Assembly (NCBI GenBank): GCA_019911805.1
Contig: JAIOJV010000100.1
Location: 1-39,692, forward strand
Length of the DNA: 39,692 nt
Reading direction: 5' to 3'
From: Gammaproteobacteria bacterium
GTDB taxonomy: Bacteria > Pseudomonadota > Gammaproteobacteria > Thiohalobacterales > Thiohalobacteraceae
The notes beneath the pieces were generated by a model, which was not told where the DNA came from, made no database searches, and worked only from the letters and a program-made list of their open reading frames with translations. Position numbers and translations under genes: made by a program. Positions 18,644-28,006 of this stretch are shown one piece after another (position 1 is the stretch's first letter; every line of letters begins with the position of its first letter).

Positions 18644-19399
18644 ATGAATGGATTTGAACATCTGGTCCTGTTTCTCGTCGCCCTGATCGCCAACCTGTTT
18701 TCGGCGTTTTCCGGTGGCGGCGCGGGTCTCGTCCAGCTACCGGTGCTGATCTTCCTGGGTTTGCCTTTTGCCGTGGCACTCGCCACGCATAAAGTCGCCA
18801 GTGTCGCACTGGGTATCGGCGCCACTCTGCGGCACTTGAAGGAAGAGCCGCTGGGGCGCGGCTTGGTGCTGGTGATCCTGCTGACGGGGTTACCAGGGGT
18901 GTTGCTGGGGGCCAATCTGATCCTGGCGGTCCCCGACCGCGTAGCCGAGGTGGCATTGGGGCTGCTGACCCTGGGTCTGGGGCTCTATTCGTGGCTGAAT
19001 CCCGGCCTGGGGTTGACACCCAGACGCGGTCACCGCGACACCGCCGGTTACGCGATCGGGGGCGGCGTGCTGTTCGTGATCGGCGTGCTCAACGGCTCGT
19101 TGACGTCGGGTACCGGGCTGTTCGTCACGCTGTGGCTGGTCCGCTGGTTTGGCCTGGATTACCGCCGTGCCATCGCCTACACGCTGGTGCTGGTGGGGGT
19201 GTTCTGGAACGGTACCGGTGCACTCATGCTCGGTTATCTGAGTCAGATCCGCTGGGATTGGCTGCCGGCCCTGCTGGTGGGGGCGTTACTGGGTGGCTAT
19301 CTTGGCGCGCATCTCGCGATCGTGAAAGGCAATCGACTCATCAAGCGGGCCTTCGAAGTACTGACCTTAGTGATTGGTCTGAAGCTCATTCTGGGCTGA
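18644..19399 (+). CDS. TauE/SafE family membrane transporter
   Basis: Integral membrane protein of 251 residues with about eight hydrophobic segments. The first holds the family motif NLFSAFSGGGAGLVQLPVLI, and an inverted second half carries GVLNGSLTSGTGLF. Members export sulfite, sulfoacetate or other organic anions; the substrate here is not evident. The ATG at 18644 has CAGGAG 7 bases upstream. The last 33 bases overlap, tail to tail, the diguanylate cyclase gene, so both 3' ends are coding on both strands. Confidence 0.9.
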   Translation: MNGFEHLVLFLVALIANLFSAFSGGGAGLVQLPVLIFLGLPFAVALATHKVASVALGIGATLRHLKEEPLGRGLVLVILLTGLPGVLLGANLILAVPDRVAEVALGLLTLGLGLYSWLNPGLGLTPRRGHRDTAGYAIGGGVLFVIGVLNGSLTSGTGLFVTLWLVRWFGLDYRRAIAYTLVLVGVFWNGTGALMLGYLSQIRWDWLPALLVGALLGGYLGAHLAIVKGNRLIKRAFEVLTLVIGLKLILG

Positions 19400-20530
19400 G
19401 GTGTTGCCACAGACGACGAAGCGATTCTTGCCGGCACGCTTGGCCTGATACATGCGCCGGTCGGCGTGTTCGATCAGTTCCTGGATGGTATCGGCACGGT
19501 CGTTGCCCAGTTCACTGACACCGGTACTGACGGTCAGCGGCTGCCCATCGGGACGCAGGCCGAGCCCGCGCTCATAGAGACGCTCGAGCACATGCCGGGC
19601 GGTGTCACAGTCGGTATTGGGCAGGATGATGAGGAATTCCTCTCCGCCCCAGCGAACCAGCGTATCGCCGGCACGCAGAGTGTCGGCGAGTACGCCGGTC
19701 AAGTCGCGCAGCACAGCGTCGCCCGTCTCATGTCCATAACGATCGTTGATGGACTTGAAATTGTCGATGTCCAGGAAGGCCAGTGCCAGCGGTGCGCCCT
19801 GGCGGTTGGCGATATGGAACTGAATATCCAGCAGTTCCGCTCCGGTTTCGCGGTTGTAGGCCCCGGTCAGCGGGTCGTGGCTGGTACGCTGCATGAGGGC
19901 GGACATGTACTGTAGTTGCAGTCTCGCGGAGACCGTCGCGATCAGTGCGATGAGCACCATCAGCCAGGCGACGCTGAGCTGCGCCCAGGCACCCGGGTTG
20001 GGGTAGACGACCGCCACGATGAGGTGGGCGCCGAGCGCCGGGATCGTAAACAGCAGACCTTCCAGTGCGGTGAGCGGGAATATCGCGAGACAGGCAATGG
20101 CGATGAAGGGAAGATAGGCGTACGTGGCCGCGACCACCTGACCGAGAGGTGCCAGGGGCAGGTCTTGGATGAGCGGCGTCGCGGCGGCAAAAAACACCAG
20201 CGGGATGGCAATGAAGAGTACCAGCGCGATCTGTGCCTGACCTGTCGCACGCAGCCGACCCGGGTACTGCCTCAGCAGGACGTAGGCCAGGGCCGCGAGC
20301 AGCCGCAGGCCGGTGAGTTCGAACCAGACATCACGCGGGAAGACGGCCACGTCGATTAACACCCACAGCAGGGTCAATGCGGCGAACAGACCGGATAGCA
20401 GGTGGACACGGGCCAGCACGAGCGTGGCGCGCTGGAGTGAAAGCCAGGGCGTGTACTGCACGCTGTGCAGCAGGCTTCCCGGCGCCGCCAGCGTGTCGTC
20501 GCGACCGGTACTGAAGAAGAAAGGTTTCAT
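19367..20530 (-). CDS. Membrane-anchored GGDEF diguanylate cyclase
   Basis: Makes cyclic di-GMP from two GTP. The 387-residue product has about six hydrophobic segments between residues 38 and 200, then a GGDEF domain: HDPLTGAYNR, LDIDNFKSINDRYGHETGD and the active site RWGGEEF (GGEEF at 295-299). The inhibitory I-site RAGD (286-289) lies exactly five residues before it, so product inhibition is expected. The C-terminus (ADRRMYQAKRAGKNRFVV) is standard. No recognisable extracellular sensing domain is present. The 3' end overlaps the transporter gene, and pyrE lies downstream of its own promoter on the other side. Confidence 0.95.
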   Translation of the reverse strand: MKPFFFSTGRDDTLAAPGSLLHSVQYTPWLSLQRATLVLARVHLLSGLFAALTLLWVLIDVAVFPRDVWFELTGLRLLAALAYVLLRQYPGRLRATGQAQIALVLFIAIPLVFFAAATPLIQDLPLAPLGQVVAATYAYLPFIAIACLAIFPLTALEGLLFTIPALGAHLIVAVVYPNPGAWAQLSVAWLMVLIALIATVSARLQLQYMSALMQRTSHDPLTGAYNRETGAELLDIQFHIANRQGAPLALAFLDIDNFKSINDRYGHETGDAVLRDLTGVLADTLRAGDTLVRWGGEEFLIILPNTDCDTARHVLERLYERGLGLRPDGQPLTVSTGVSELGNDRADTIQELIEHADRRMYQAKRAGKNRFVVCGNTSAQNELQTNH

Positions 20531-20583
20531 TTCGTCACCTGTCGCCCGCGCGTACTGCCCGTCACGGCGACACGCAGACCCCT

Positions 20584-21225
20584 CTAGACCCCGTACTGGA
20601 CACGGTAGCCCCGGATGGCCGCAACCTGATCCGCGTGTTCCGGTCGACCTTCGAGGTATTCGATCAGTTGGTTCAGGGTGGCGATGCCGATTACCGGGAT
20701 GCCAAGGTCCTGCTCCACCTCCTGAATGGCCGAGCGCTCACCGGTGCCGCGCTCCTGGCGATCGAGTGCGATCACCACGCCGGCGACCGTGGCGCCGGCG
20801 GCACGGATGATGTCGAGCGACTCACGGATGGCGGTACCGGCGGTGATCACGTCGTCGATGATGAGGACGCGGCCGGCAAGTGGCGCACCGACCAGTATGC
20901 CGCCCTCGCCGTGGGCCTTGGCCTCCTTGCGGTTGAAGCAGTAGGGCATGTCTCTGCCGTGGTGGTCGGCGAGCGCGATGGCCGTGGCCGCGGCCAGGGG
21001 AATACCCTTGTATGCCGGGCCGAAGAGCACATCGAAGGCGATGTCCGAGGCACTGATGGCGGCGGCATAGAAGCGGCCCAGACGCGCCAGTCGCGCACCG
21101 CTATTGAACAGTCCTGCATTGAAGAAATAGGGGCTCTTGCGTCCGGATTTCAGGGTGAACTCACCGAAGCGCAGTACGCCGGTCTCGATTGCGAAGTGGA
21201 TGAAGTCGTGCTGATAGTCTTGCAT
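20584..21225 (-). CDS. pyrE: Orotate phosphoribosyltransferase
   Basis: Joins orotate and PRPP to give OMP in pyrimidine synthesis. The 213-residue product has the family length. It includes [41 protein letters not shown] and the PRPP loop [16 protein letters not shown]. The start at 21225 ([18 protein letters not shown]) is the conserved one; a longer in-frame reading to 21480 overlaps the divergent exonuclease gene. The other pyrimidine genes lie 14 kb away near 36 kb. Confidence 0.98.
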   Translation of the reverse strand: MQDYQHDFIHFAIETGVLRFGEFTLKSGRKSPYFFNAGLFNSGARLARLGRFYAAAISASDIAFDVLFGPAYKGIPLAAATAIALADHHGRDMPYCFNRKEAKAHGEGGILVGAPLAGRVLIIDDVITAGTAIRESLDIIRAAGATVAGVVIALDRQERGTGERSAIQEVEQDLGIPVIGIATLNQLIEYLEGRPEHADQVAAIRGYRVQYGV

Positions 21226-21273
21226 GGCCGTCTCGAAGCGGTCGGGAGCCGGCCGCGGCCGGGGTTGTGCGCT

Positions 21274-21301
21274 ATCATACACGCCGGTCTGCACAGGTAA
21301 A
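21274..21301 (-). promoter_or_regulatory. Probable pyrE promoter
   Basis: On the minus strand, TTTACC (21296-21301) and TATGAT (21274-21279) are 16 bases apart. The predicted leader of about 42 bases holds the GC-rich palindrome CCGGCCGCGGCCGG (about 21250-21263), which could form a hairpin before the pyrE ribosome-binding site. Sequence match only. Confidence 0.55.
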
Positions 21302-21306
21302 TATCG

Positions 21307-22080
21307 ATGCGCGTCATCAGCGTCAATACCAACGGCATACGCTCGGCCGCCCGCAAGGGATTCTTCGACTGGCTGCCCCGTCAGCGGGCGGACTTCGTCT
21401 GTATCCAGGAGACCAAGGCACAGGAATCGCAGCTTACCGAGCCCGTTTACCACCCACGCGGCTTCCACTGCTATTACCACGATGCGGAAAAGAAGGGATA
21501 CAGTGGTGTGGCCCTCTACAGCCGCATCCAGCCCGACCGTGTCATCATCGGTCTGGACTGGCCGGAATTCGATGCGGAGGGGCGCTATCTGGAGGTGCAG
21601 ATCGGCGCACTCAGCGTGGTTTCTCTGTATCTCCCCTCAGGCTCTTCCAGCGAGCTGCGGCAGCAGGTCAAGTTCGCGGTGATGGATCGCCTGATGCCCT
21701 ATTTACGCGGGCTGCGCCGCAAGCGACGGGAGTACATCCTCTGCGGCGACTGGAACATCGCGCACAAGGAGATCGACCTGAAGAACTGGCGGTCCAATCA
21801 GAACAACTCCGGCTTTCTCCCCGAGGAGCGTGCCTGGATGGACGAGCTGTTCGGCACAGCCGGTTTCGTCGATGGCTTCCGGGTCGTCGATCAGCGGCCC
21901 GAACAGTATACGTGGTGGTCCAACCGCGGCCAGGCCTGGGCCAAGAACGTCGGCTGGCGTATCGATTACCAGGTCCTCACTCCCGGCCTCGCGGACCGGG
22001 TGCAGGCGGCGAAGATCTACACCGAGGCACGCTTTTCCGATCACGCACCGCTGATCATGGATTACGACTGGGAGCTCTGA
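21307..22080 (+). CDS. Exodeoxyribonuclease III / Crc family nuclease
   Basis: Member of the exonuclease III (AP endonuclease) family, 257 residues. The catalytic residues are all visible: VNTNGIRSA with its metal-binding Asn, IQETKAQ (Glu about 34), CGDWNIAH and the final [12 protein letters not shown]. It lies divergent from pyrE, where Pseudomonas has crc, a homologue that has lost nuclease activity. This protein keeps the Crc-like wording around [19 protein letters not shown] and DYQVLTPGL but has an intact active site. I infer DNA repair activity; a Crc-like regulatory role is not suggested by the catalytic residues. Confidence 0.95.
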   Translation: MRVISVNTNGIRSAARKGFFDWLPRQRADFVCIQETKAQESQLTEPVYHPRGFHCYYHDAEKKGYSGVALYSRIQPDRVIIGLDWPEFDAEGRYLEVQIGALSVVSLYLPSGSSSELRQQVKFAVMDRLMPYLRGLRRKRREYILCGDWNIAHKEIDLKNWRSNQNNSGFLPEERAWMDELFGTAGFVDGFRVVDQRPEQYTWWSNRGQAWAKNVGWRIDYQVLTPGLADRVQAAKIYTEARFSDHAPLIMDYDWEL

Positions 22081-22132
22081 TGCCATTCCAGCAGGCGGTG
22101 ACGGGGATACGAGACCGCGTTGGAGGGGTGCC

Positions 22133-22819
22133 GTGCTGACCGATGTCAGCCTGCTGTCTGCACTGCTCGTCGGATTGTTCGGTGGCGTGCACTGTGTCGC
22201 CATGTGCGGCGGCATTGTTGGTGCGCTGACCCTGGGGGTGTCTGGTGCCGCGCAGCGCAACGCGATTTCGATGTTGCCGTATCATCTGGCCTACAATCTC
22301 GGGCGCATCATCAGCTACACGCTGGCGGGTGCGCTGGTGGGTGGTCTGAGCGGTGTGCTCTTCAAACTGACGTCGGTCCATCAGGCGCAGATGGTGCTGC
22401 AGTTGTTCGCCGGGCTATTCATGCTCGCGCTCGGCCTGTACCTCGCCGGGTGGTGGCGCGGGCTCGCGCACATCGAACGTGCGGGCGGCGTGTTCTGGCG
22501 GCGCCTGGAGCCGCTGGGCAGGCGCTTCCTGCCGGTGACGAGCCCGGCGCATGCCTTCGGGGTCGGGCTGGTCTGGGGCTGGCTGCCCTGCGGTCTCGTG
22601 TACAGTGTGCTGGTCTGGGCACTGGCTTCCGGTTCGGCGCTCGATGGCGCGCTGCTCCTGCTGAGCTTCGGCATCGGCACGCTGCCCACGCTGCTGCTGA
22701 TGGGCGTGGCCGCCGCGCGTCTGGGTCGCTTCGTACAACGCCCCTGGCCGCGGCGTATCGCCGGCGGCCTGGTCATGCTGTTCGGGGTAATGATGCTGCT
22801 GCGTCTTTTCAGCGACTGA
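22133..22819 (+). CDS. UreH/TauE-like membrane protein with HCVAMCGG motif
   Basis: Product of 228 residues with about six transmembrane segments. The first contains GLFGGVHCVAMCGGIVGAL; the HCxxMCG signature marks the group often found with cbb3 oxidase assembly genes and copper handling (PF13386-type). A second conserved patch is GVGLVWGWLPCGLVYSVL, also with a Cys in the membrane. The GTG start at 22133 has GGAGGGG just upstream. It lies 52 bp after the exonuclease gene. No oxidase genes are in this window, so a metal or thiol transport role is inference from the family only. Confidence 0.88.
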   Translation: MLTDVSLLSALLVGLFGGVHCVAMCGGIVGALTLGVSGAAQRNAISMLPYHLAYNLGRIISYTLAGALVGGLSGVLFKLTSVHQAQMVLQLFAGLFMLALGLYLAGWWRGLAHIERAGGVFWRRLEPLGRRFLPVTSPAHAFGVGLVWGWLPCGLVYSVLVWALASGSALDGALLLLSFGIGTLPTLLLMGVAAARLGRFVQRPWPRRIAGGLVMLFGVMMLLRLFSD

Positions 22820-23261
22820 AGAACTGCTGGCGGAATTCCACCTGGAAGGTGTCGCTCTCACCCTCGGGTCGTACCTTCAGATGGAAACGCAGTGTCTCCT
22901 CGTGATCGACCCCGAAGTCCGCGATGTAATAAATGGCATTGGGCTCGCGGATCTCGCGCAGTGCCAACTCGCGCTGCTGGCCGGAGAGGGTCGTGGCAAT
23001 GCCGGTGACCGAGGCCGGGACGGGCTGGCCGGTCGCACCCAGCACCTTGCGCAATACCACCACATTCAGCATCGCCCGATTCCCGCTGCGTTTGATGTTG
23101 TACTCGGTCGCCACCTTGGGCGACAGCAGGTCGGTGTTCAGTGCATTGAAATGCACCACATAGTCGCCGAAATCCTGAGATTTCTCCGCATTCGCGCCTG
23201 TAGCCGCCAGCATCAGGCAGGCGCTATACAATACGCTCAGAAACAGGTTGGCAGGTCGCAT
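22809..23261 (-). CDS. DUF4426 family secreted protein
   Basis: Product of 150 residues with a clear signal peptide (MRPANLFLSVLYSACLML ... GANAE). The mature part has FGDYVVHFNALNTDLLSPKV, VVVLRKV and the C-terminal FQVEFRQQFF strand characteristic of DUF4426, a small gammaproteobacterial periplasmic family of unknown role. The start at 23261 fits the signal peptide. The last 11 bases overlap the convergent membrane-protein gene. Confidence 0.9.
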   Translation of the reverse strand: MRPANLFLSVLYSACLMLAATGANAEKSQDFGDYVVHFNALNTDLLSPKVATEYNIKRSGNRAMLNVVVLRKVLGATGQPVPASVTGIATTLSGQQRELALREIREPNAIYYIADFGVDHEETLRFHLKVRPEGESDTFQVEFRQQFFSR

Positions 23262-23353
23262 GATGGCTCTCCTCGGTCAGGGCGATGGTAGAACTATAGA
23301 CCGAAGAGTCAGGCGAGAATAGTCACTCCAACGGGTGGGTGCCGTCTGGCCTC

Positions 23354-25342
23354 TCAGTTGCCGACCACACGGCTGACGGGTGCCAGGGATTCGTCCGTGT
23401 CATCGCGGTCCGTCGGCAGGGGGGCGTTCAAGGTGGTGCGCAGGCGCTCGATGGTCTCGAGTTCCTTGTGCAGGTCACGACGGGTGCTTTCCAGTTCACT
23501 GATCTTGGCCTCGAGCGTGTCGCGCGATTCGCTGATGCGCCGCAGGGTATCGAGGCGCTTCTCCATGACCCGCTTGTGATCCTTGATCTGCTGAACCAAC
23601 GGGTTCATCACGTCCTTCAACCAGGCATCGGCCTCCTGATTGGCGCGGAAGAAGATGCTGCGCGCCTGGCTGACCATCGAGATGAAGAACTTCTTGATCA
23701 GGAAACCCTGCTCGGTCATGGTCGTGACCGCACTATTGCGGAAGGCCTCGCCTTCCAGGGCCAGTCGGTGCAGGTCCATATTGTACTGATCCACGGAAAA
23801 GACCTTCGGCGTCACCGCCGGCAGGCCATGCTCCTCGTGGAATTTACGATAGGTCGCGCGGATCAGCGTACGGGTCTGCTCGGCATGCTGCGACACCTGC
23901 TCCATAGTCTCGCGGGCGCCCTCGAAGAAGGTCTCCATCGCCCGCTTCAGGCCGTGCGTGGTCCACGCGCCGGTCATGTCCTTGCGGGTCTTGTTGATCA
24001 GCTTGTCGAAGGCATCCAGGCTGAGGCCGTCGAGCATGAGTTTCGCCTGGCTCTGTAATACGCGCCGGCTGGATTGGAAGCCTTCGACGTTGCGCAGGTA
24101 GGTGGCCTGTTCTTCACGCGATTTCTTCATCAGATGCTGGATGACGTCGACGTTCTTGCCACGCAGCGCGCGTAGATTTTCCAGTTCTTTGCCGATCTGC
24201 TGGACCTGGTTGTCCAGTCGATTATAGGTGTCGTTCTGGAGCTCCCCGATCTCCCTGAGGATGTAGTCGCGCACCACCTCGAGCTTCTTGGGGAGAACTT
24301 CTTCGGCGAGGAAGTTCTCCAGGTCTGGCAGGCGACTGCGTTCCAGTAACGCCTGGTCGTCGCGGACCTTGCCGACCAGACCCTTCTGTGCCGATACCGG
24401 GAATACGCGCTCGCCGTCCACGCTCAGGAGCTCCGCGACCTTGCGGCGCTGGCCTTCAATGCTGGCATGCACGGCGCTATGGTCCTTGAGGTCGTCCCAC
24501 AGGGTATCGATCTTGTTCAGCGCGACGACCAGATTCTTATTGTGCTGGCCGCCACCGTGAACATGGTGTTCCCACATGTCCAGGTCTGAGCGGGTCACAC
24601 CCGTATCCGCCGCCAGCACGAACAGTACGGCCTGGGCCGCCGGCAGCATGGTGACCGTCAGTTCCGGCTCGTTGCCCAGTGCATTCAATCCGGGTGTGTC
24701 CAGAATCACGAGTCCCTGCTGAAGTAACGGGTGCGGCAGGCTGATCAGTGCGTGGCGCCACATCGGGATCTCGACCTGTTCGGGAGTCTCACCGGTCTTC
24801 TTGAACTGCGGGTCGGTGGCCTCGTCGTACAGACCCAACGCACGCGCAACCTTAACGGGCACGAGCTTGGTCTTGACGACCTGGTGCAGTGTCTCGGCCA
24901 TCTGCTCCGGCGAGTCGGTATCGAGTGGCATGGACACCCAGTGCAGGGGGTCGGTCTTGTAATCGCTGATGGATCTCTCCTCGCGCCGCGTCTCAATGGG
25001 CAGCAGACGCAGATAGGACTGCTGCGTCTCGCGGTCGAAGAAGAGTTCGCTCGGGCACATGGTGGTGCGGCCCGCCTCGGACGGCAGCAGTCGGCGGCCG
25101 TAGTTGGCAAAGAAGATGGCGTTGATGAGTTCGGTCTTGCCGCGCGAGAATTCTGCGACGAAGGCGATGGTCAGCCGGTCGTGGCGCAGGGCCTCGAGCG
25201 TCGCATAGATGCGCAGGTCGTTTTCACCCTCGTCGAGTTCGTGAGCGTCGAGCCATTCTTGGAATTCTTGTAGCGTATTCAGGGCGTTCGTCTTCCAGGT
25301 GTCGAACGCCCGCATGCGTTGGCTGAACGGGTCCTGAGCCAT
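23354..25342 (-). CDS. Dynamin-family GTPase
   Basis: Large GTPase of 662 residues. The P-loop is AEFSRGKT (63-70), a variant in which the usual first Gly is Ala. Threonines in GRTTMCP (about 91-97) form the switch region. G3 is DTPG (215-218) and G4 is NKID (276-279). The C-terminal 300 residues are helical and rich in charged heptads, with a hydrophobic patch near FLIKKFFISMVSQ (about 560) that could touch the membrane. Bacterial dynamin-like proteins remodel or protect membranes, but this subgroup has no assigned function. An AGGA precedes the ATG at 25342. The gene stands apart from its neighbours by 90-140 bp. Confidence 0.9.
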   Translation of the reverse strand: MAQDPFSQRMRAFDTWKTNALNTLQEFQEWLDAHELDEGENDLRIYATLEALRHDRLTIAFVAEFSRGKTELINAIFFANYGRRLLPSEAGRTTMCPSELFFDRETQQSYLRLLPIETRREERSISDYKTDPLHWVSMPLDTDSPEQMAETLHQVVKTKLVPVKVARALGLYDEATDPQFKKTGETPEQVEIPMWRHALISLPHPLLQQGLVILDTPGLNALGNEPELTVTMLPAAQAVLFVLAADTGVTRSDLDMWEHHVHGGGQHNKNLVVALNKIDTLWDDLKDHSAVHASIEGQRRKVAELLSVDGERVFPVSAQKGLVGKVRDDQALLERSRLPDLENFLAEEVLPKKLEVVRDYILREIGELQNDTYNRLDNQVQQIGKELENLRALRGKNVDVIQHLMKKSREEQATYLRNVEGFQSSRRVLQSQAKLMLDGLSLDAFDKLINKTRKDMTGAWTTHGLKRAMETFFEGARETMEQVSQHAEQTRTLIRATYRKFHEEHGLPAVTPKVFSVDQYNMDLHRLALEGEAFRNSAVTTMTEQGFLIKKFFISMVSQARSIFFRANQEADAWLKDVMNPLVQQIKDHKRVMEKRLDTLRRISESRDTLEAKISELESTRRDLHKELETIERLRTTLNAPLPTDRDDTDESLAPVSRVVGN

Positions 25343-25486
25343 GTACGTCGATCCTCACTTGCCGGGGTAGGGCAGCCCGGGCCGCCTGCGTGCTCTCCGG
25401 ACTAACGGCCGGGGCGGACATTCCTTGAGTCGATATAACAGTGAGTTACGAGTGGCTCTGGGGGAGCTGGAAAGCTGTGATCGGGG

Positions 25487-25798
25487 TCACGTTGCGGGGC
25501 GGTCGGGCATGCCGGGCAGCAGTCTCCGGGGTGATCGGACGCGGACGCGCTTGTGGCGCCCGCCGGTTCCGGCCAGTAGTTCGATGGCCGTGGCAGCCAC
25601 GCCGAAACAGTCGGCCAGGTAATGGCGCAGATGGGTGTTGGCCTTGCCGTCCACAGGGGGTGCCGTGATGCGTATCTTGAGGCGATCCCCGTGCAGGCCG
25701 GCAACCTCGTTGTGACGGGCGTCGGGTTGGATGTGCACGGCCAGGATCAGATCATCCCCGTCCCAGCGATACCAGTCCGGGGAGGCAGCGCCGGACAC
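25487..25798 (-). CDS. yggU: DUF167 / YggU family protein
   Basis: Cytoplasmic protein of 103 residues with the DUF167 pattern: LAVHIQPDARHNEVAGLHG, LKIRITAPPVDGKANTHL and the final KRVRV. The start is the GTG at 25798, 5 bases after the yggT stop, so the genes are probably co-translated. Role unknown in the family. The C-terminus (RRLLPGMPDRPAT) looks slightly extended. Confidence 0.92.
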   Translation of the reverse strand: MSGAASPDWYRWDGDDLILAVHIQPDARHNEVAGLHGDRLKIRITAPPVDGKANTHLRHYLADCFGVAATAIELLAGTGGRHKRVRVRSPRRLLPGMPDRPAT

Positions 25799-25803
25799 GG
25801 CCG

Positions 25804-26367
25804 TCAGGCGAGTGCGAAGAACAACGGCACGATCAGGCGCCGCAGCACTTCCAGGGCCACAATGGCCACCACGGGCGACAGGTCGAGTCCGGAGATCGGC
25901 GGCAGGATGCGGCGCACCGGGCCCAGTACCGGCTCCGTCAAGGCATGCAGCAGGTTGACTACCGGATTGTAGGTGCCGGGGTTGATCCAGCTGAGGACGG
26001 CCTGAATGACGATACCGTAGATGAACACCTTGAAGGCGAGATCGGTGAGTTCGGCGAGGCTGACGAAGATCAGCGTCTGGGGCGGGATGCCACCACCCCG
26101 CAACAGCAGAATCAGGGCGATGCCGATCATCTGCACCAGCAGCATCACCACAATCGAGGCCATGTCGATCCCACCGATCGACGGGATGACGCGGCGCACG
26201 GGCAGCAGGACAGGATGGGTGATCTTTACCAGGAACTGGCTCACCGGGTTGTAGAAATCCGCCCGTACCCAGGCCAGCAGAAAGCGCAGCATCAGCGCCA
26301 GGACATAGAGGGAGAACAGCGTGTTGATGAGAAACTCAACCGGACTGGTGAAGTAGCCTGGACCCAT
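25804..26367 (-). CDS. yggT: YggT family membrane protein
   Basis: Integral membrane protein of 187 residues made of two similar YGGT halves. Each has a hydrophobic helix followed by NPVSQFLVKITHPVLLPVRR (first) or NPVVNLLHALTEPVLGPVRR (second) and a PSIGGIDMASI- or PPISGLDLSPV-type segment. Members are linked to cell division or osmotic stress, but the mechanism is not known. The ATG at 26367 follows the proC stop by one base, which argues for coupling with proC. Confidence 0.95.
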   Translation of the reverse strand: MGPGYFTSPVEFLINTLFSLYVLALMLRFLLAWVRADFYNPVSQFLVKITHPVLLPVRRVIPSIGGIDMASIVVMLLVQMIGIALILLLRGGGIPPQTLIFVSLAELTDLAFKVFIYGIVIQAVLSWINPGTYNPVVNLLHALTEPVLGPVRRILPPISGLDLSPVVAIVALEVLRRLIVPLFFALA

Positions 26368-26368
26368 G

Positions 26369-27190
26369 TCAGCCGCCCAGCTCGTCGGCGAGTTCGCGGG
26401 AGCGGTCACGGGCCGCCTTGACGGCCTGGCCGAGCAGGTCCCGGATGCCCCCGGTCTCCAGGGTCTGGAGGGCGCGTTCGGTGGTGCCGCCGGGTGAGGT
26501 GACATGACGGCGCAAGGTGGCGGCATCCGCGTCACTTCCCAGTGCCATCTTGGCCGCGCCGAAGGCGGTCTGCAGGGTCAGCAGCCGCGCGCTGTCCGCG
26601 GGCAACCCCAAACGCTCACCCGCTGCCTGCAAGGCCTCGATCACCAGGAAGAAATAGGCGGGGCCGCTGCCCGACAAGGCGGTGACGGCATCCATCTGCT
26701 CCTCATCGTCGAGCCAGAGGGTGAGGCCGACGGTGCGCAGAACGGTCTCTGCCACATCGCGCTGTGCTGCGGTCACCTGGATGTTGGCGAACAGGGCCGT
26801 GGCACCGCCCTGGACCAGGGCCGGGGTGTTGGGCATGCAGCGCACCAGCGCCACGTCGCCCCCCAGCCACCGCCCGAGCGCAGCGGTGCGGATGCCCGCC
26901 GCGATGGAGATGACCAGGGGGCGGCGTGCCTGAACCGGCCCGGCGAGTGCGCGCGCGACGGCTGCCATGGTCTGTGGTTTCACCGCCAGCACTACCACAT
27001 CGGCGGCAGCAACGGCAGCCGTGTTGTCGCTGCCGGTACCGACGCCCAACGCTGCCAGGCGGGTCAGTGCGTCGGCACTGGGGTCCGTGACGTGGATGCG
27101 GTCTACCGGCCAATGATCGGCGATCAGGCCGCCAACCAGGCTGCGCGCCATGTTGCCGCCACCGATGAAGCTCAGGAAGGGGAAGGTCAT
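26369..27190 (-). CDS. proC: Pyrroline-5-carboxylate reductase
   Basis: Last step of proline synthesis, using NAD(P)H. The 273-residue product starts with the Rossmann motif FIGGGNMARSLVGGL, then AVKPQTM and the ISIAAGI strand. The C-terminal helical domain has TALSGSGPAYFF and the conserved TSPGGTTERALQTLE. It is followed by yggT and yggU and preceded by yggS, the usual proteobacterial cluster. Confidence 0.98.
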   Translation of the reverse strand: MTFPFLSFIGGGNMARSLVGGLIADHWPVDRIHVTDPSADALTRLAALGVGTGSDNTAAVAAADVVVLAVKPQTMAAVARALAGPVQARRPLVISIAAGIRTAALGRWLGGDVALVRCMPNTPALVQGGATALFANIQVTAAQRDVAETVLRTVGLTLWLDDEEQMDAVTALSGSGPAYFFLVIEALQAAGERLGLPADSARLLTLQTAFGAAKMALGSDADAATLRRHVTSPGGTTERALQTLETGGIRDLLGQAVKAARDRSRELADELGG

Positions 27191-27313
27191 GGGCCTATTC
27201 TCGCCGCAAACCGGGTGCGGTGCAAAGTGGAGAAGGTCGCACGACCCGTGTCATTCCCCACCATGCCCGGGCGCCTTATCCCGGTCTTCCGCGCTTTCCA
27301 GGGTTATAACCGT

Positions 27314-28006
27314 TCAGTCCCGCGTGCCAAAGATGGCGGTGCCGACCCGTACGATGGTTGCACCCTCGGCGATGGCGGCCTCCAGGTCATCCGACATGCC
27401 CATCGACAGGGTGTCCAGGCCGAGCCCCCGGGCGTTCAGGGATGCGAAGCTGCGGCGCAGGGCGGCGAAGGCGGCATGCTGCCGGACGGGGTCACGGCTG
27501 GGCGTTGGTATGGCCATCAGCCCGCGCAGCCGCAGCCGTGGCAGCCGGGCGACCACCATGGCCGTTTCCGGGACGTCCTCGGGACGCAGCCCGGCCTTGC
27601 TGGCCGCGCCGCTGATGTTCACCTCCAGGCAGATATTCAGTGGCGGGAGCCGGTCCGGGCGCTGGGCACTCAGACGTACGGCGATCTTCAGACGGTCTAT
27701 GCTGTGTACCCAGTCGAAGTGCTCGGCGATCTTCCGCGTCTTGTTGGACTGTACCGGACCGATGAAATGCCAGACGCAGCCGCGACCCTCCAACACCGTG
27801 ATCTTGTCCAGGGCCTCGCTCAGGTAGGATTCCCCGAAACAACGCTGGCCCGCATCCAGGGCTGCCTCCAATGCCTCTGCGGAGGCGCCCTTGCTGACCG
27901 CCAGCAGCTGGATTTCCTCTGGTGTCCGTCCAGCGGTGTCCGCAGCTGCCATAATCCGCCTCCGCACCGCCTGCAGCCGCACCGGGATGTCGTCTGTTGG
28001 TATCAC
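27314..28006 (-). CDS. yggS: YggS family pyridoxal-phosphate homeostasis protein
   Basis: PLP-binding TIM-barrel protein that buffers vitamin B6 and keto-acid pools; it has no known catalytic activity. The 230-residue product contains LLAVSK (the PLP lysine), FGESYLSEALDKI, WHFIGPVQSNKTR, LEVNISGAASKAGL and LSMGMSDDLEAAI. The GTG at 28006 is chosen because the helix IPVRLQAVRRRI that follows is conserved. An ATG at 27952 has a better GGAGG but would remove that helix, and an ATG at 28054 would add an untypical leader. It precedes proC by 123 bp. Confidence 0.92.
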   Translation of the reverse strand: MIPTDDIPVRLQAVRRRIMAAADTAGRTPEEIQLLAVSKGASAEALEAALDAGQRCFGESYLSEALDKITVLEGRGCVWHFIGPVQSNKTRKIAEHFDWVHSIDRLKIAVRLSAQRPDRLPPLNICLEVNISGAASKAGLRPEDVPETAMVVARLPRLRLRGLMAIPTPSRDPVRQHAAFAALRRSFASLNARGLGLDTLSMGMSDDLEAAIAEGATIVRVGTAIFGTRD

